From: Firm-04 sp045591925
GTDB lineage: Bacteria > Bacillota > Clostridia > Oscillospirales > Ruminococcaceae
Assembly: GCA_045591925.1 (NCBI GenBank)
Contig: JAZNTW010000041.1
Span: 4,307 to 68,306, forward strand
Direction of reading: 5' to 3'
DNA length: 64,000 nt
Part shown: one piece after another, positions 37,001 to 44,986 of the stretch
Position numbering within the stretch: the stretch's first letter is position 1
Layout: every line of letters starts with the position of its first letter
The notes under the pieces: model-generated
Seen by the model: the letters and a program-made list of their open reading frames with translations, nothing else
Told to the model about the DNA's origin: nothing
The model's database searches: none
Made by a program: the position numbers and the translations under genes

Positions 37001-38327
37001 TATGGCTGAAACAGTCGAAGCTGTTGCCGATGAAGCGACCGAAACGGTTGACGAGCTGCCGGAAATCGAGCCTGTGTTTGATGAAATGGCTGAAACAGTT
37101 GAAACCGTTGCAGAAGAAGCAACCGAAACGGTTGACGAACTGCCGGAAATCGAGCCTGTGCTTGATGAGATGGCAGAAACAGTTGAAGCGGTTGAAGAAA
37201 TTCCGGCTGCCAAGCCTGTACTCGATGCGATCGAGGATATCGAATCTACCACAGGATTTGCGTCGATTGCCGATGCGCTGTTTACGGAATCTCATGCAGA
37301 ATCCCTTGCCGGACAGAATTCGATGGAATCCGCCGGCGTGCCTGCGGTAGAAACTGAGCCGAAAAAGCAAAATGACCTGCCGACCCTTGAAGGCATGGCA
37401 CCGCTTGGTGAGGACGCATTGCCTGTACTTTCGGCATTCGATGATGATTTCTCATCTGCACCGAAGATTTCCGCATGGCGCCGCCACAATTTTGATGCGG
37501 CTGCACTCTCTGCACTTGGCGTGCTTTCCGAACCGGATGATATCCCGTTTGCTTCAGCTCCTACGGAAACTGCTCCTGCGGCTCCGACGGCTGCAAAGTC
37601 CGAGATTGTCATTCCGAAGGATGGCAGATTCTCCGCAAAAGAGCGCAATAAGTGTTACCACGGCGAAGCCGTTCTGGAAATTCCGGTCGGCTATCTGGAA
37701 ATCCGTGCGGGCGCTTGTGCTGGTATGGAAACCATGGAGTCCGCGATTTTGCCGAATACAATAGTCAAAATTGGCAGCGGCGCATTCTCTGATTCTACAG
37801 TTTTGAAGAATGTCTATATTCCGCTTTCCGTCAAGGAAATCGCTTCGGATGCGTTCGAGGGCTGCGATGCACTGGAAACAGTTACAATGCCGCGTGCGCT
37901 TGAATGGCTCGCAAGTGAATTGTTCGGTGGAAATATCGAAATCACTTGGCTTGAGGAGCAAAAAGAGGAGTCCAACGCGATTGATGTCGGTGACGGCAGA
38001 TTTACCAGACAAGTCCGCCGCGCGATTTACCACGGCGAACCGATGCTGATCATTCCGGAGGGCTATACCGAGATTCGTCCCGGTGCTTGTGCCGGTCTGG
38101 AAACGATTGTTGAAGTACGGTTCCCGAATTCGCTGCAAAAGATTTGTTCGGGTGCGTTCTCCGAATGTACTTCGCTTCGCGTGCTGGATATCCCGTCCAG
38201 TGTCACGATTCTGGAGGAGGATGCCTTTGAAGATTGCGATGCACTCAGCATGGTTGCTGTTCCGTCGCATCTTGCAAAAGAGGCAAAGCTCTGCTTCCCG
38301 AATGTTGATCTGGCTATTCTTGATTGA
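31074..38327 (+). CDS. Giant BspA-type leucine-rich-repeat protein with acidic 28-residue repeats
   Basis: 2,417 residues, no signal peptide, membrane segment or sortase motif. Order: LRR_5/BspA repeats (about 1-380, e.g. LPNTIREIGAGAFMNLPKLE), acidic linker, long coiled coil (about 440-700, rich in VEEKVRNLSELEDKVEQI-type heptads), second LRR block (about 815-1420), Pro/Ala/Val linker, twenty 28-residue repeats (1495-2054, core PVLDEMAETVEAVADEATET), and a C-terminal LRR block (about 2190-2410). AAGGAGG precedes ATG 31074. BspA repeats usually occur on exported adhesins; here the export signal is absent, so it may act inside the cell as a scaffold or leave by an unknown route. Monocistronic, with its own promoter and terminator. 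Confidence 0.85.
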   Translation: MGTRVFTREDAKGLIRPNTEKLTLPFDFTEIASGALAGFSMVKALVIPEGITRIGSYAFYTRSFKNTCQIEILTIPSSLKQFDRWCFYDCNSLKSITLPSDFDEALAVELFSHCPNATLFFGKTFSIGKRVVPFAKSKTVQQIMDERSGLLTQGAASMIQIDNNGTLTIPANYHTILPNAMKNIATRGIKKVVIPNTIQKIAPNTFAPLQTLVEIEVSTGVEYIDPCAFANCRLLEKITLPNTIREIGAGAFMNLPKLEKIQLPSELIAVSDEMLSNCTSLRKVKFGKSITKIGSGAFSDCTALRSLKLPESVKTIGNSAFWNCRSLQRLYVPAGCEKVSQSTFGNCPALETLFIPRIIHDQIETKRVFGDLTNPTITWMEPGMPRPDWHYDDDLPDVDLEVEKTEEPVVEQPAPAEPEQLPSDVRIQAAFTAPEEQKEAIDAESVRKIERSIAVMQSQLQSLTAATGVVENEPQIDTEMLNQLQRNLSQMQQNYDAVQSLQHSADTLENMQKQIDQFTEIQSKMQQISEVQESVEEKVRNLSELEDKVEQIGDVSQIAAELSEVKESVSSISEMKEAVDSIQDIKEKVDELSDLKASVETVGDFKEMAGTISEIQEKISVIDSVQDKIDAINEASASVEAVSDVQEKISVIPELQEKVETLSEQANVASELRDIAGAISQVQEKLNVLPEIQQRVDLLSNGTGVHADGTPPTETQMSLNRSNAVSLPITQNIPTANPELQPNTVVQSERVQENVALDIKQNQNKEQTPMQITVGHTQDQFGNAAIFEPVHYGEYGNSEKVFTHENSKALPGPVERSTALKAFTVIARRAFCGSEGGERFEIPEGVRRIESQAFWDCPRLTAIEIPASLKEIEPDAFAGCTRLTDVHLPADFPDRRAVDLFLFRPEIRLHWPKKKILARPRIVTVADLMEQFDDILTLQKAKKLTVRDHFLHIPEGYTAIAPFCMKEVDIRAEESEHVLTTVVLPKSVNRIAAYAFAGLEVARHIVIPEGLRYVEMNAFTGCTGTFRLILPDSVTYIGPYAFAAPCQYEQIRLPKTLRAINENTFSNCNTLVSLTIPNAVQIIGACALSGCTNLNSLTISERFANQLPAILDGPVKITVNWAEDHTNLYTQKPSDAIMNVVSPHFQPVNAQRMFTLELSRSCSDFNERLKEMRMHPVIAPLALSEMSNQTKFEIPLGVIRLCSYAFGYNQRLMTLTVPKALTEFDYAAFYDCERLRDIFLPEEFDRDAAAVLFMRDPSILMYFGNARPVRIRQLTADCPWILTSSDVVELDTVDDTITVPNGYLVIASFMYHGVLGKHTMRRFVLAPSVCLIGTNSFVHLRQLEEVICTEGLQAIEPSAFVECPNLKRIVLPNSLRFLGVRAFVGCENLQEIVIPSRFADRAAEIVRECPKVKLTFFDAPVAETVNAVVDVIEEAPVAAPVAEPVVEPVAEPAVEPVAETAVESVAEAIAEPIAETTEIVADEASETIAEERAIEPVLDEMAETVEAVADETTETVDELPEIEPVLDEMAETVEAVADEATETVDELPEIEPVLDDMAETVEAVADEVTEIIDELPEIEPVLDEMTETVEAVEDEATKTVDELPEIEPVLDDMAETVEAVADEVTETVDELPEIEPVLDDMAETVETVTEEATETVDELPEIEPELDEMAETVEAVAEETTETIDELPEIEPVLDEMAETVETVEAEATETVDELPEIEPVLDEMAETVEAVAEEATETVDELPEIEPVLDEMAETVETVAEEATETVDELPEIEPVLDDMAETVEAVADEATETVDELPEIEPVLDDMAETVEAVAEETTETVDELPEIKPVLDDMAETVEAVAEETTETVDELPEIEPVLDDMAETVEAVADEATETVDELPEIEPVLDEMTETVEAVADEVTETVDELPEIEPELDDMAETVEAVADEATETVEELPEIEPVLDEMAETVEAVADEVTETVDELPEIEPVLDDMAETVEAVADEATETVDELPEIEPVFDEMAETVETVAEEATETVDELPEIEPVLDEMAETVEAVEEIPAAKPVLDAIEDIESTTGFASIADALFTESHAESLAGQNSMESAGVPAVETEPKKQNDLPTLEGMAPLGEDALPVLSAFDDDFSSAPKISAWRRHNFDAAALSALGVLSEPDDIPFASAPTETAPAAPTAAKSEIVIPKDGRFSAKERNKCYHGEAVLEIPVGYLEIRAGACAGMETMESAILPNTIVKIGSGAFSDSTVLKNVYIPLSVKEIASDAFEGCDALETVTMPRALEWLASELFGGNIEITWLEEQKEESNAIDVGDGRFTRQVRRAIYHGEPMLIIPEGYTEIRPGACAGLETIVEVRFPNSLQKICSGAFSECTSLRVLDIPSSVTILEEDAFEDCDALSMVAVPSHLAKEAKLCFPNVDLAILD
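35556..37235 (+). repeat. 84-bp in-frame tandem repeat, twenty copies
   Basis: GAGCCTGTGCTTGA-type landmarks recur every 84 bases from 35556 to 37152 (19 exact intervals). Each unit encodes 28 residues, four heptads. Copies vary at a few codons (ADEA/ADEV/AEET, DEM/DDM) and the last one degenerates. The array leaves the opposite strand free of stops in two frames. Confidence 0.95.
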
Positions 38328-38338
38328 TAATTTATATG

Positions 38339-38377
38339 ATCGCCGCGAGATTCTGAAATTTCGCGGCGATTCTTTTT
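38339..38377 (+). terminator. Terminator after giant LRR gene
   Basis: Stem ATCGCCGCGA/TCGCGGCGAT, extended by GAA/TTC, then TCTTTTT. Confidence 0.88.
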
Positions 38378-38499
38378 CGAAACCGGATGCCTGATGCTCA
38401 AAACCGATAAAACACTTGCAAACCAGTCACCGAATCCGCGGATTTACCCCATGAATCGTGAGAAAAAGCCGATTTCTTTGAAAAAATGGATGTACCCTC

Positions 38500-38528
38500 T
38501 TGTATTTTGTTTTGATTTGTGATATAAT
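38500..38528 (+). promoter_or_regulatory. Promoter of Asp23-FakA operon
   Basis: TTGTAT (38500-38505), 17-base spacer, TATAAT (38523-38528), about 33 bases before the first start. Confidence 0.7.
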
Positions 38529-38560
38529 ATGATATGATTATTGAGAAAGGAGTTTCCAAT

Positions 38561-38908
38561 ATGATCGTGATTGAAAACCATATTGGCAGTATTCGTGTCT
38601 CCAAGACGTATCTCTATTCTTTGATTGAGCATACTGTCACAAATTGTTTCGGCGTTGCTGATATGAACGATTCTTCGCCCATTGAAACAATCAAGACGAA
38701 GCTGTTCCCAAGTGATATTCGCAGAGGAATCCATCTGCGCACCCAGCAGAATCAGCTGATTGTTGATCTGCATATCGTCACCGGAATCGGTGCAAATATG
38801 ACTGCGATTACTGATAGTATCCGAAATAAGGTTTGTTATGCGATTGAACAAACAACCGGATTTCAGCCGGCTGCAATTAACATATATATTGATGGCATTC
38901 GCGCCTGA
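38561..38908 (+). CDS. Asp23/Gls24 (YloU-like) family protein
   Basis: 115-residue cytoplasmic protein of the Asp23/YloU family, with the typical opening IVIENHIGSIRVSKTYLYSLIEHTV and ending VYINI-like strand (INIYIDGI). Members are widespread in Firmicutes beside the FakA-type kinase gene, as here (18-base gap). AAAGGAG precedes ATG 38561; the ATG at 38534 has no site. The biochemical role is unclear; links to envelope stress and fatty-acid kinase are known for relatives. Confidence 0.85.
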   Translation: MIVIENHIGSIRVSKTYLYSLIEHTVTNCFGVADMNDSSPIETIKTKLFPSDIRRGIHLRTQQNQLIVDLHIVTGIGANMTAITDSIRNKVCYAIEQTTGFQPAAINIYIDGIRA

Positions 38909-38926
38909 GAATTGGAGGAACTCATT

Positions 38927-40591
38927 TTGATTAGCGGTAAGCAACTGAAAGCAGCAATCATTCATGCTGCAATATTGATTACAAACCAGAGACGTTCGGT
39001 TGACGAGTTGAATGTTTATCCGGTACCGGATGGCGACACCGGAACCAATATGTCCATGACAATCAGTGCTGCAAAGCGTGAATTGGAGCTTTTGCCGGAT
39101 GACGCGACAGTTTCCGAGGTCGCAAATGTTGCAGCCTCGTCCATGCTGCGCGGTGCGCGCGGAAATTCCGGCGTTATTACATCGCTGCTGTTCCGTGGTT
39201 TTTCCAAGGGCTTGAACGGTCTGACAACAGCTGAGAATTCCGATTTTGCGAATGCGTTGGAGCTTGGCGTTGCCGGTGCATATAAGGCGGTCATGAAGCC
39301 GACAGAGGGTACCATCCTGACCGTTTCGCGTATGGCTGCCAATAAGGCGCAGGAGCTTGCGAAAAAGGATTTGGATACGATCGCGTTCTGGCAGGGGATT
39401 CTCGATGAAGCCAATGCCGTGCTGAAGCAGACAACCGAGATGCTTCCTGCACTCAAAAAAGCAAATGTGGTGGACGCCGGTGGACAGGGCTTCTGCATCA
39501 TCATCAGTGGTATGCTCGATTCGTTTAAGGGCGCAGAGATTCCGGCAGAGGAAAGCGCGGATGCACAGAACGGTTCTCCCGACCCGAAGGTTGACTTTAA
39601 CGCCGCAGTTGCACAGTATGATGAAGAAATCAATTTCACATATTGCACCGAATATATCATCGAAAAGAAGGATGAAACCGTAGACGGCGCGAAGCTGCGT
39701 GCATATCTCGAAACGATCGGTGACTGCGTGGTTGTTGTCGAAGATGATGAGATCATCAAGGTCCATGTTCACACAGACGAACCGGGTAAGGCGCTGACCA
39801 AGGCGCTGGAATTCGGCTGCTTTATCAATGACCCGAAGCCGAAAATCGAAAATATGCGGATTCAGCATGAGGGCAAGGTCAAGGAAGCAAAGATTGTCAA
39901 GCAGCAGGAGGTTGTTCCTGTTGAGCCGACAAAGGATTTCGGCTTTGTTGCAGTTGCAGCAGGCGGCGGTCTGGAGCGCACATTCTTAGACCTTGGTGTT
40001 GATCAGGTTGTCAAGGGCGGTCAGACGATGAATCCCTCGACCGATGATATCTTAAAGGCAATCCACGCAACACCTGCGAAAACTGTTTTTGTTTTGCCGA
40101 ATAATAAAAATATCATTATGGCGGCTGAACAGGCAATCAATCTTGCAAACCGCAATGTGATTGTGCTGCAAACCAGAACGATTCCGCAGGGCATTGCGGC
40201 GATGCTTGCATATGATGAAAGCGCAGATGTCAATGAAAACCGCGTTCAGATGACAAAAGCGTTCGAGCAGGTATCTTCCGGCTCTGTCACATTTGCTGCA
40301 CGTGATTCCGAGCTTGACGGTCAGAAGATCAAGAAGAACGAAGTGCTTGCGCTCGATAACGGCAAGCTGGCATTTACCGAAAAGGAAGTCAACAAGGCTG
40401 CATATAAGCTGGTCAAGAGACTGGTCAAGAGCGACAGCAGCTATGTTACGGTCATTTACGGCTCTGATGTGACCGAGGATAAGGCGCAGATGCTCTATGA
40501 CCAACTCAGCATGAAGTTTAAGGATAAGATTGAAATTACCTTGCTTCACGGCGGACAGCCTGTTTATTACTATCTGATTTCAGTGGAATAA
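38927..40591 (+). CDS. fakA: DAK2-domain fatty acid kinase (FakA/YloV-like)
   Basis: 554-residue cytoplasmic kinase. The N-terminal DAK2 (DhaL-like) ATP domain has ELNVYPVPDGDTGTNMSMT, where the Asp residues bind magnesium, and SMLRGARGNSGVITSLLFRG. The C-terminal half is the FakA-type FakB-docking region. It phosphorylates fatty acids held by DegV-fold FakB proteins; no fakB is in the window. TTG 38927 is chosen over TTG 38912 because the latter is part of the ribosome site TTGGAGGA. Second gene of the yloU-yloV pair. Confidence 0.87.
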   Translation: MISGKQLKAAIIHAAILITNQRRSVDELNVYPVPDGDTGTNMSMTISAAKRELELLPDDATVSEVANVAASSMLRGARGNSGVITSLLFRGFSKGLNGLTTAENSDFANALELGVAGAYKAVMKPTEGTILTVSRMAANKAQELAKKDLDTIAFWQGILDEANAVLKQTTEMLPALKKANVVDAGGQGFCIIISGMLDSFKGAEIPAEESADAQNGSPDPKVDFNAAVAQYDEEINFTYCTEYIIEKKDETVDGAKLRAYLETIGDCVVVVEDDEIIKVHVHTDEPGKALTKALEFGCFINDPKPKIENMRIQHEGKVKEAKIVKQQEVVPVEPTKDFGFVAVAAGGGLERTFLDLGVDQVVKGGQTMNPSTDDILKAIHATPAKTVFVLPNNKNIIMAAEQAINLANRNVIVLQTRTIPQGIAAMLAYDESADVNENRVQMTKAFEQVSSGSVTFAARDSELDGQKIKKNEVLALDNGKLAFTEKEVNKAAYKLVKRLVKSDSSYVTVIYGSDVTEDKAQMLYDQLSMKFKDKIEITLLHGGQPVYYYLISVE

Positions 40592-40641
40592 TGAAAGGGG
40601 GCGGTTTTCCGCCCTTTTTCTTATCAGTGAGGATTTGAACA

Positions 40642-41247
40642 ATGGATACGGGAATGATTATACTTTTTGTAGTGGCCGGTTGCTTTATTGCACTTGGACT
40701 CAGTGCCTATGAACGTGATGTTGCTGCCAAACGAAATAAGCGTAACGAGGAGGCGCGGTATCGGGAGCAATATGTGAAACCGATTTCGCTGGTGGATGCG
40801 CAGTTTGGTACGATGGAGGCAGAATACGACATCGCACGGCAAATGCTGAAAGCCACCGATGCAAAGCTGCCGCAATTTGGTACAACGGCACCATCTCTGC
40901 TGACTGTCAATGGTTTCACGCCGGAGCGAGAGCGCGATATCTTTCGCACACTTGCATTGGTATATGAAAAAGAACAAGATATTCTGCAAAATCTTGCAGA
41001 AAAGGTTCGGCAGCTTATGATTCAACATGAGCTTGCAGAGGTTCTGGAATGCGATCTGATCCAGTCGCAAATCGTTCTGACGGAAATCGAGATTACCTAC
41101 GATCTGGAATCTGTGGAGCATCCGATGACACTGATGCTGATTGCAGGCGTGACGATTGGTCTGGATACCTTTGCACTGGATGTGCTTTACTGGTCGGATT
41201 CCGGAAAATGGGAATATAATGCGCAATTAAGCGAGGGCGACGTTTAA
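40642..41247 (+). CDS. Hypothetical protein with N-terminal membrane anchor
   Basis: 201 residues. One N-terminal membrane helix (about 5-22, IILFVVAGCFIALGLSAY), then a basic stretch and a soluble, mainly helical domain with a beta-rich end (MLIAGVTIGLDTFALDVLYW). No family recognised. GTGAGGA lies before ATG 40642. The stop overlaps the queH start (TAATG), so the two are probably translated together, though no functional link to queuosine is evident. Confidence 0.7.
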   Translation: MDTGMIILFVVAGCFIALGLSAYERDVAAKRNKRNEEARYREQYVKPISLVDAQFGTMEAEYDIARQMLKATDAKLPQFGTTAPSLLTVNGFTPERERDIFRTLALVYEKEQDILQNLAEKVRQLMIQHELAEVLECDLIQSQIVLTEIEITYDLESVEHPMTLMLIAGVTIGLDTFALDVLYWSDSGKWEYNAQLSEGDV

Positions 41248-41897
41248 TGAAAAAACGGCAATATTATAAGGAAATGGAACAAATCATTGCGGCGATTTCG
41301 GATGGAAATGTGCCGAAATTGCTCTTACATAGCTGCTGCGGCCCTTGCAGCACAGCGGTTCTCGAACAGCTCACGCCGTATTTTGAGATTGTGTTGTTTT
41401 ATTATAATCCGAACATTGCGCCGGCAGCGGAATACGACCTCCGGCTTGAAACGCAGAAGCAGCTGCTCCGGAAGCTGGCGCATCCGCACCCGATTACGCT
41501 GATTGCACCGCAGTATGACGACAAGCCGTTTTGGGACGCGGTCAGGGGCGTAGAGGATACGCCGGAAATGGGGGAGCGCTGTGAGCGCTGCATAGCACAG
41601 CGAATGCAGGAGGCACTGCTTGCTGCGAAACAATATGACTGCGATTTTGTCACCACAACGCTCACGGTGAGTCCGCATAAAAATGCAAAATTTATCAATG
41701 CCTGTCTGGAACAGCTTACAGCAGGGGAGTCCGTTCAATTTTTACCGTCGGATTTCAAAAAACGCGGCGGATATGCGCGGTCGGTTGCGCTTTCTTCGGA
41801 ATTCGAACTGTATCGTCAGGATTACTGCGGCTGTCCGATGTCTATGCAGGAAGCCGAGGAACGACGACTGGCGCGAGAATCGAAAAATAACGTATAA
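41247..41897 (+). CDS. queH: Epoxyqueuosine reductase QueH
   Basis: Last step of queuosine synthesis: reduces epoxyqueuosine in tRNA. The 216-residue protein shows the QueH (formerly DUF208) Cys pattern: LLLHSCCGPCST near the N-terminus, GERCERC-type pair in the middle, and YRQDYCGCPMS near the end, which together hold an Fe-S cluster and a metal. It is the non-cobalamin enzyme found in many Firmicutes. Start overlaps the upstream stop. Confidence 0.92.
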   Translation: MKKRQYYKEMEQIIAAISDGNVPKLLLHSCCGPCSTAVLEQLTPYFEIVLFYYNPNIAPAAEYDLRLETQKQLLRKLAHPHPITLIAPQYDDKPFWDAVRGVEDTPEMGERCERCIAQRMQEALLAAKQYDCDFVTTTLTVSPHKNAKFINACLEQLTAGESVQFLPSDFKKRGGYARSVALSSEFELYRQDYCGCPMSMQEAEERRLARESKNNV

Positions 41898-41986
41898 TCT
41901 ACACATATATGAGTTCACAATCCAACTTGGATTCTGGTCAGAACGTATAAAATTGTTATTTTTTTCACAATCTACGCGTTTTGCAC

Positions 41987-42015
41987 TTGACAATTACATT
42001 TTCATATAGTATACT
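41987..42015 (+). promoter_or_regulatory. Promoter of serC-serA operon
   Basis: TTGACA (41987-41992), 17-base spacer, TATACT (42010-42015). About 75 bases of leader follow without an obvious riboswitch or T-box. Confidence 0.85.
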
Positions 42016-42094
42016 ATAAATAGGATTGATACTGTAGTATTTTGTAAAGTCAGCAGCTAATCTATCCGAATATGATTTCATGGAGGCTATTACA

Positions 42095-43180
42095 ATGAGC
42101 AGAGTTTACAATTTCAGCGCAGGCCCGGCTGTTCTGCCGGAGGAAGTCCTGAAGGAATGTGCAGAGGAAATGATGGATTACCGCGGCACAGGAATGTCCG
42201 TGATGGAAATGAGCCACCGTTCCAAGGCATATGACCAGATTATCAAGGAAGCAGAGCAGGATCTCCGCGACCTGATGAATATTCCGGATAACTACAAGGT
42301 TATCTTCCTGCAGGGCGGTGCTTCTCTGATTTTCGCAGAGGTTCCGATGAACCTGATGAAGAACGGCAAGGCAGCTTACATCATCACCGGTCAGTGGGCA
42401 AAGAAGGCTGCGCAGGAAGCTGAGAAGTATGGTGAGGTTGTCCGTGTTGCATCCTCTGCCGACAAGACCTTCTCCTATATTCCGGATTGCTCGGATCTCG
42501 ACATTCCGGAGGATGCTGACTATGTTTACATCTGCGAAAACAATACAATTTACGGCACAAAGTTCTGGGAGCTGCCGAACACCAAGGGCAAGGAGCTTAT
42601 CTCTGATGTTTCGTCCTGCTTCCTGTCTGAGCCGATTGACGTTTCCAAGTACGGCGTTGTCTACGGCGGCGTTCAGAAGAACGTTGGTCCGTCCGGTGTA
42701 CAGATCGTCATCGTTCGTGAGGATTTGATTGCAGACGGCCCTGCATTCAAGGCTTGCCCGACCATGTGCGACTGGAAGATTCAGGCTGAGAACGAATCCC
42801 TCTACAACACTCCGCCCTGCTACGGCATCTACGTCTGCGGCAAGGTCTTTAAGTGGATCAAAAAGTTAGGCGGTCTTGAGGCCATGAAGGCGCACAACGA
42901 GAAGAAGGCAAAAATTCTCTATGATTTCCTCGATGAGAGCAAGCTCTTCAAGGCAACTGTTGAGAAGAAGGATCGCTCCCTGATGAATGTACCGTTCATC
43001 ACCGGCAACGATGAGCTTGACAAGAAGTTCGTTGCAGAGGCAAAGGCTGCTGGCTTTGAGAACCTCAAGGGTCACAGATCTGTTGGCGGTATGCGCGCTT
43101 CCATCTACAATGCAATGCCGATTGAGGGCGTTGAGAAGCTCGTCGCATTCATGAAGAAGTTCGAAGAAGAGAACGCGTGA
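42095..43180 (+). CDS. serC: Phosphoserine aminotransferase
   Basis: Converts 3-phosphohydroxypyruvate and glutamate to phosphoserine in serine synthesis. 361 residues, with the family opening VYNFSAGPAVLPEEVL, the GGASLIFAEVPMN region, and the PLP lysine in YGGVQKNVGPSG. GGAGG lies 9-10 bases before ATG 42095; the ATG at 42080 overlaps that site. It heads an operon with a DUF3592 protein and serA. SerB is not in the window. Confidence 0.95.
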   Translation: MSRVYNFSAGPAVLPEEVLKECAEEMMDYRGTGMSVMEMSHRSKAYDQIIKEAEQDLRDLMNIPDNYKVIFLQGGASLIFAEVPMNLMKNGKAAYIITGQWAKKAAQEAEKYGEVVRVASSADKTFSYIPDCSDLDIPEDADYVYICENNTIYGTKFWELPNTKGKELISDVSSCFLSEPIDVSKYGVVYGGVQKNVGPSGVQIVIVREDLIADGPAFKACPTMCDWKIQAENESLYNTPPCYGIYVCGKVFKWIKKLGGLEAMKAHNEKKAKILYDFLDESKLFKATVEKKDRSLMNVPFITGNDELDKKFVAEAKAAGFENLKGHRSVGGMRASIYNAMPIEGVEKLVAFMKKFEEENA

Positions 43181-43650
43181 ACCTGATTCTGTGTTTTTTT
43201 GTGACAGGTGTTGTGCTGCTTGCTATCGGCATCTATCAGATGAAAACCTACTATAGTCAGCCCCATGAGCAGGAAGCAAAGATTGTCGGATTCAGCAAAT
43301 ATCATGGCAAGCATGGTGGACTTTCAGGTTTAGCGATTGATTCTGTCGCGACAGCAGCCGGTATGAAGCATCCGGTAGTGGAGATCACGCTGGATGACGG
43401 CACACTCCATTCTGTACCTTTGAATATCGCTGTAGTTGATAGTATGCTGAAGCAAAAGTTTCCTGAGCTTGACCTCGGCGGCAGCGTCACGGTGCTGTAT
43501 TTCGGAAAAAAACCGAAGATGGCATTTTTGCAGAAGCATCCGATGGCGCAAACCATCATCAAGTCAAATTTTCCATTGCTATTTGGCATTGCGTCACTTG
43601 TTTTTTCAGTGATATTACTGGTTGTATATATTACTGCTCCCACGCAATAA
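43177..43650 (+). CDS. DUF3592-like membrane protein in ser operon
   Basis: 157-residue protein with two membrane segments (about 3-20 and 131-152) and an outer domain: HPVVEITLDDGTLHSVPL and GGSVTVLYFGKKPK fit the DUF3592 pattern. GTG 43177 overlaps the serC stop (GTGA), so translation is coupled to serC. No link between DUF3592 and serine synthesis is known to me; the position may be incidental. It is the second such protein in the window, after 9375-9863. Confidence 0.75.
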   Translation: MNLILCFFVTGVVLLAIGIYQMKTYYSQPHEQEAKIVGFSKYHGKHGGLSGLAIDSVATAAGMKHPVVEITLDDGTLHSVPLNIAVVDSMLKQKFPELDLGGSVTVLYFGKKPKMAFLQKHPMAQTIIKSNFPLLFGIASLVFSVILLVVYITAPTQ

Positions 43651-43675
43651 ATCGAATATGAAAGGATGATTTCCC

Positions 43676-44851
43676 ATGTATCAGATTCAAACACTGAATA
43701 AGATTTCTCCTGTTGGTCTTGCTGAGCTTGGCGAGAACTATCAGGTTGCAGATACCGTTGAGAATCCGGATGCGATTCTTGTTCGCTCGGCTGTTATGCA
43801 CGAGATGGAATTCGGCAGCAATCTGCTCGCAATCGCAAGAGCAGGCGCAGGCGTGAACAACATTCCGCTTGATCGCACTGCTGAAAACGGCATTGTTGTT
43901 TTCAACACACCGGGCGCAAATGCAAACGGCGTTAAGGAGCTTGCACTTGCAGGTATGCTGCTTGCTTCCCGTGATATCGTTGGCGGTATCAACTGGGTAC
44001 AGTCTGTTAAGGACGATGAAAATGTAGCTAAGCTGGTCGAAAAGGGCAAGTCCAAGTTCGCAGGCACCGAGATTAAGGGCAAGAAGCTCGGCATTATCGG
44101 TCTGGGCGCAATCGGCGGTCCGCTTGGTAATGCTGCTGTTCACCTTGGCATGGAAGTATACGGCTGTGACCCGTATCTCTCTGTTGATGCTGCATGGAAT
44201 CTCTCCCGTGCGATTCACCACGTAAAAACACGTGAGGAAATCTTCAAGAACTGTGATTTCATCAGTGTTCATACTCCGCTTGTCAAGAATCCTGATCCGA
44301 GCATTGCGACCGAGAAGATGATCAACGCTGAGACCATCGCTATGATGAAGGATGGCGTAATCATTCTGAACTTTGCACGTGATCTTCTGGTTGATGATGA
44401 GGCGATGGAAGCTGCACTGAAGTCCGGCAAGGTTCGCAAGTACATCACCGATTTCCCGAATGCAAAGACCGCGAACATGGAAGGCGTTATTGCCATTCCG
44501 CATCTCGGTGCATCCACCGAGGAAGCAGAGGATAACTGCGCTGTTATGGCTGCAAAAGAGCTGGTTGAGTACATCGAGAACGGCAACATCAAGAACAGCG
44601 TAAACTTCCCGAATGCTGAGATGAATGCGATTGGTCAGAAGATTTGCATTCTCCACAAGAACATTCCGGCAGTGATCGCACCGCTGACCCAGACAATCAG
44701 CGAGGCTGGCGGCAACATCGAGAATATGGTCAATGCAAGCCGCAAGGATTACGCATATACCATGATTGATGTCACCAACGCAGATGCAAATGCGATTGCT
44801 GAGAATATGAAGTCGATTGACGGCGTGATCCGCGTTCGTGTTATCGCATAA
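43676..44851 (+). CDS. serA: D-3-phosphoglycerate dehydrogenase
   Basis: First committed enzyme of serine synthesis, oxidising 3-phosphoglycerate with NAD. 391 residues: substrate domain, NAD-binding domain with LGIIGLGAIGGPLGNAA, the catalytic Arg/Glu region, IPHLGASTEEAEDNCA with the catalytic His, and a C-terminal ACT domain (about 320-391) that could mediate serine feedback. AAAGGATG precedes ATG 43676. It closes the serC operon. Confidence 0.95.
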   Translation: MYQIQTLNKISPVGLAELGENYQVADTVENPDAILVRSAVMHEMEFGSNLLAIARAGAGVNNIPLDRTAENGIVVFNTPGANANGVKELALAGMLLASRDIVGGINWVQSVKDDENVAKLVEKGKSKFAGTEIKGKKLGIIGLGAIGGPLGNAAVHLGMEVYGCDPYLSVDAAWNLSRAIHHVKTREEIFKNCDFISVHTPLVKNPDPSIATEKMINAETIAMMKDGVIILNFARDLLVDDEAMEAALKSGKVRKYITDFPNAKTANMEGVIAIPHLGASTEEAEDNCAVMAAKELVEYIENGNIKNSVNFPNAEMNAIGQKICILHKNIPAVIAPLTQTISEAGGNIENMVNASRKDYAYTMIDVTNADANAIAENMKSIDGVIRVRVIA

Positions 44852-44886
44852 TTGAACTGCTGAATTTTATTCAATTACGCAATAAG

Positions 44887-44925
44887 CCCGTGCAGAATCT
44901 TCTGATTTTGCACGGGTTGTTTTTG
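44887..44925 (+). terminator. Terminator of ser operon
   Basis: Stem CCCGTGCA/TGCACGGG with an inner AATC/GATT, then TTGTTTTT. Confidence 0.85.
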
Positions 44926-44986
44926 CATAAAAATTCAAATTTTGCAGATACTCCTGATGAATGAACATGAAAGGATGGATTCTGCA

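Noticed and set aside
34161..37370. Open frames of 1,069 and 718 codons on the minus strand opposite the LRR gene
   Set aside because: They follow the 84-base repeat phase, lack ribosome sites and have low-complexity products. A repeat without a stop in one antisense unit stays open throughout; the plus-strand gene has promoter, ribosome site and known domains.
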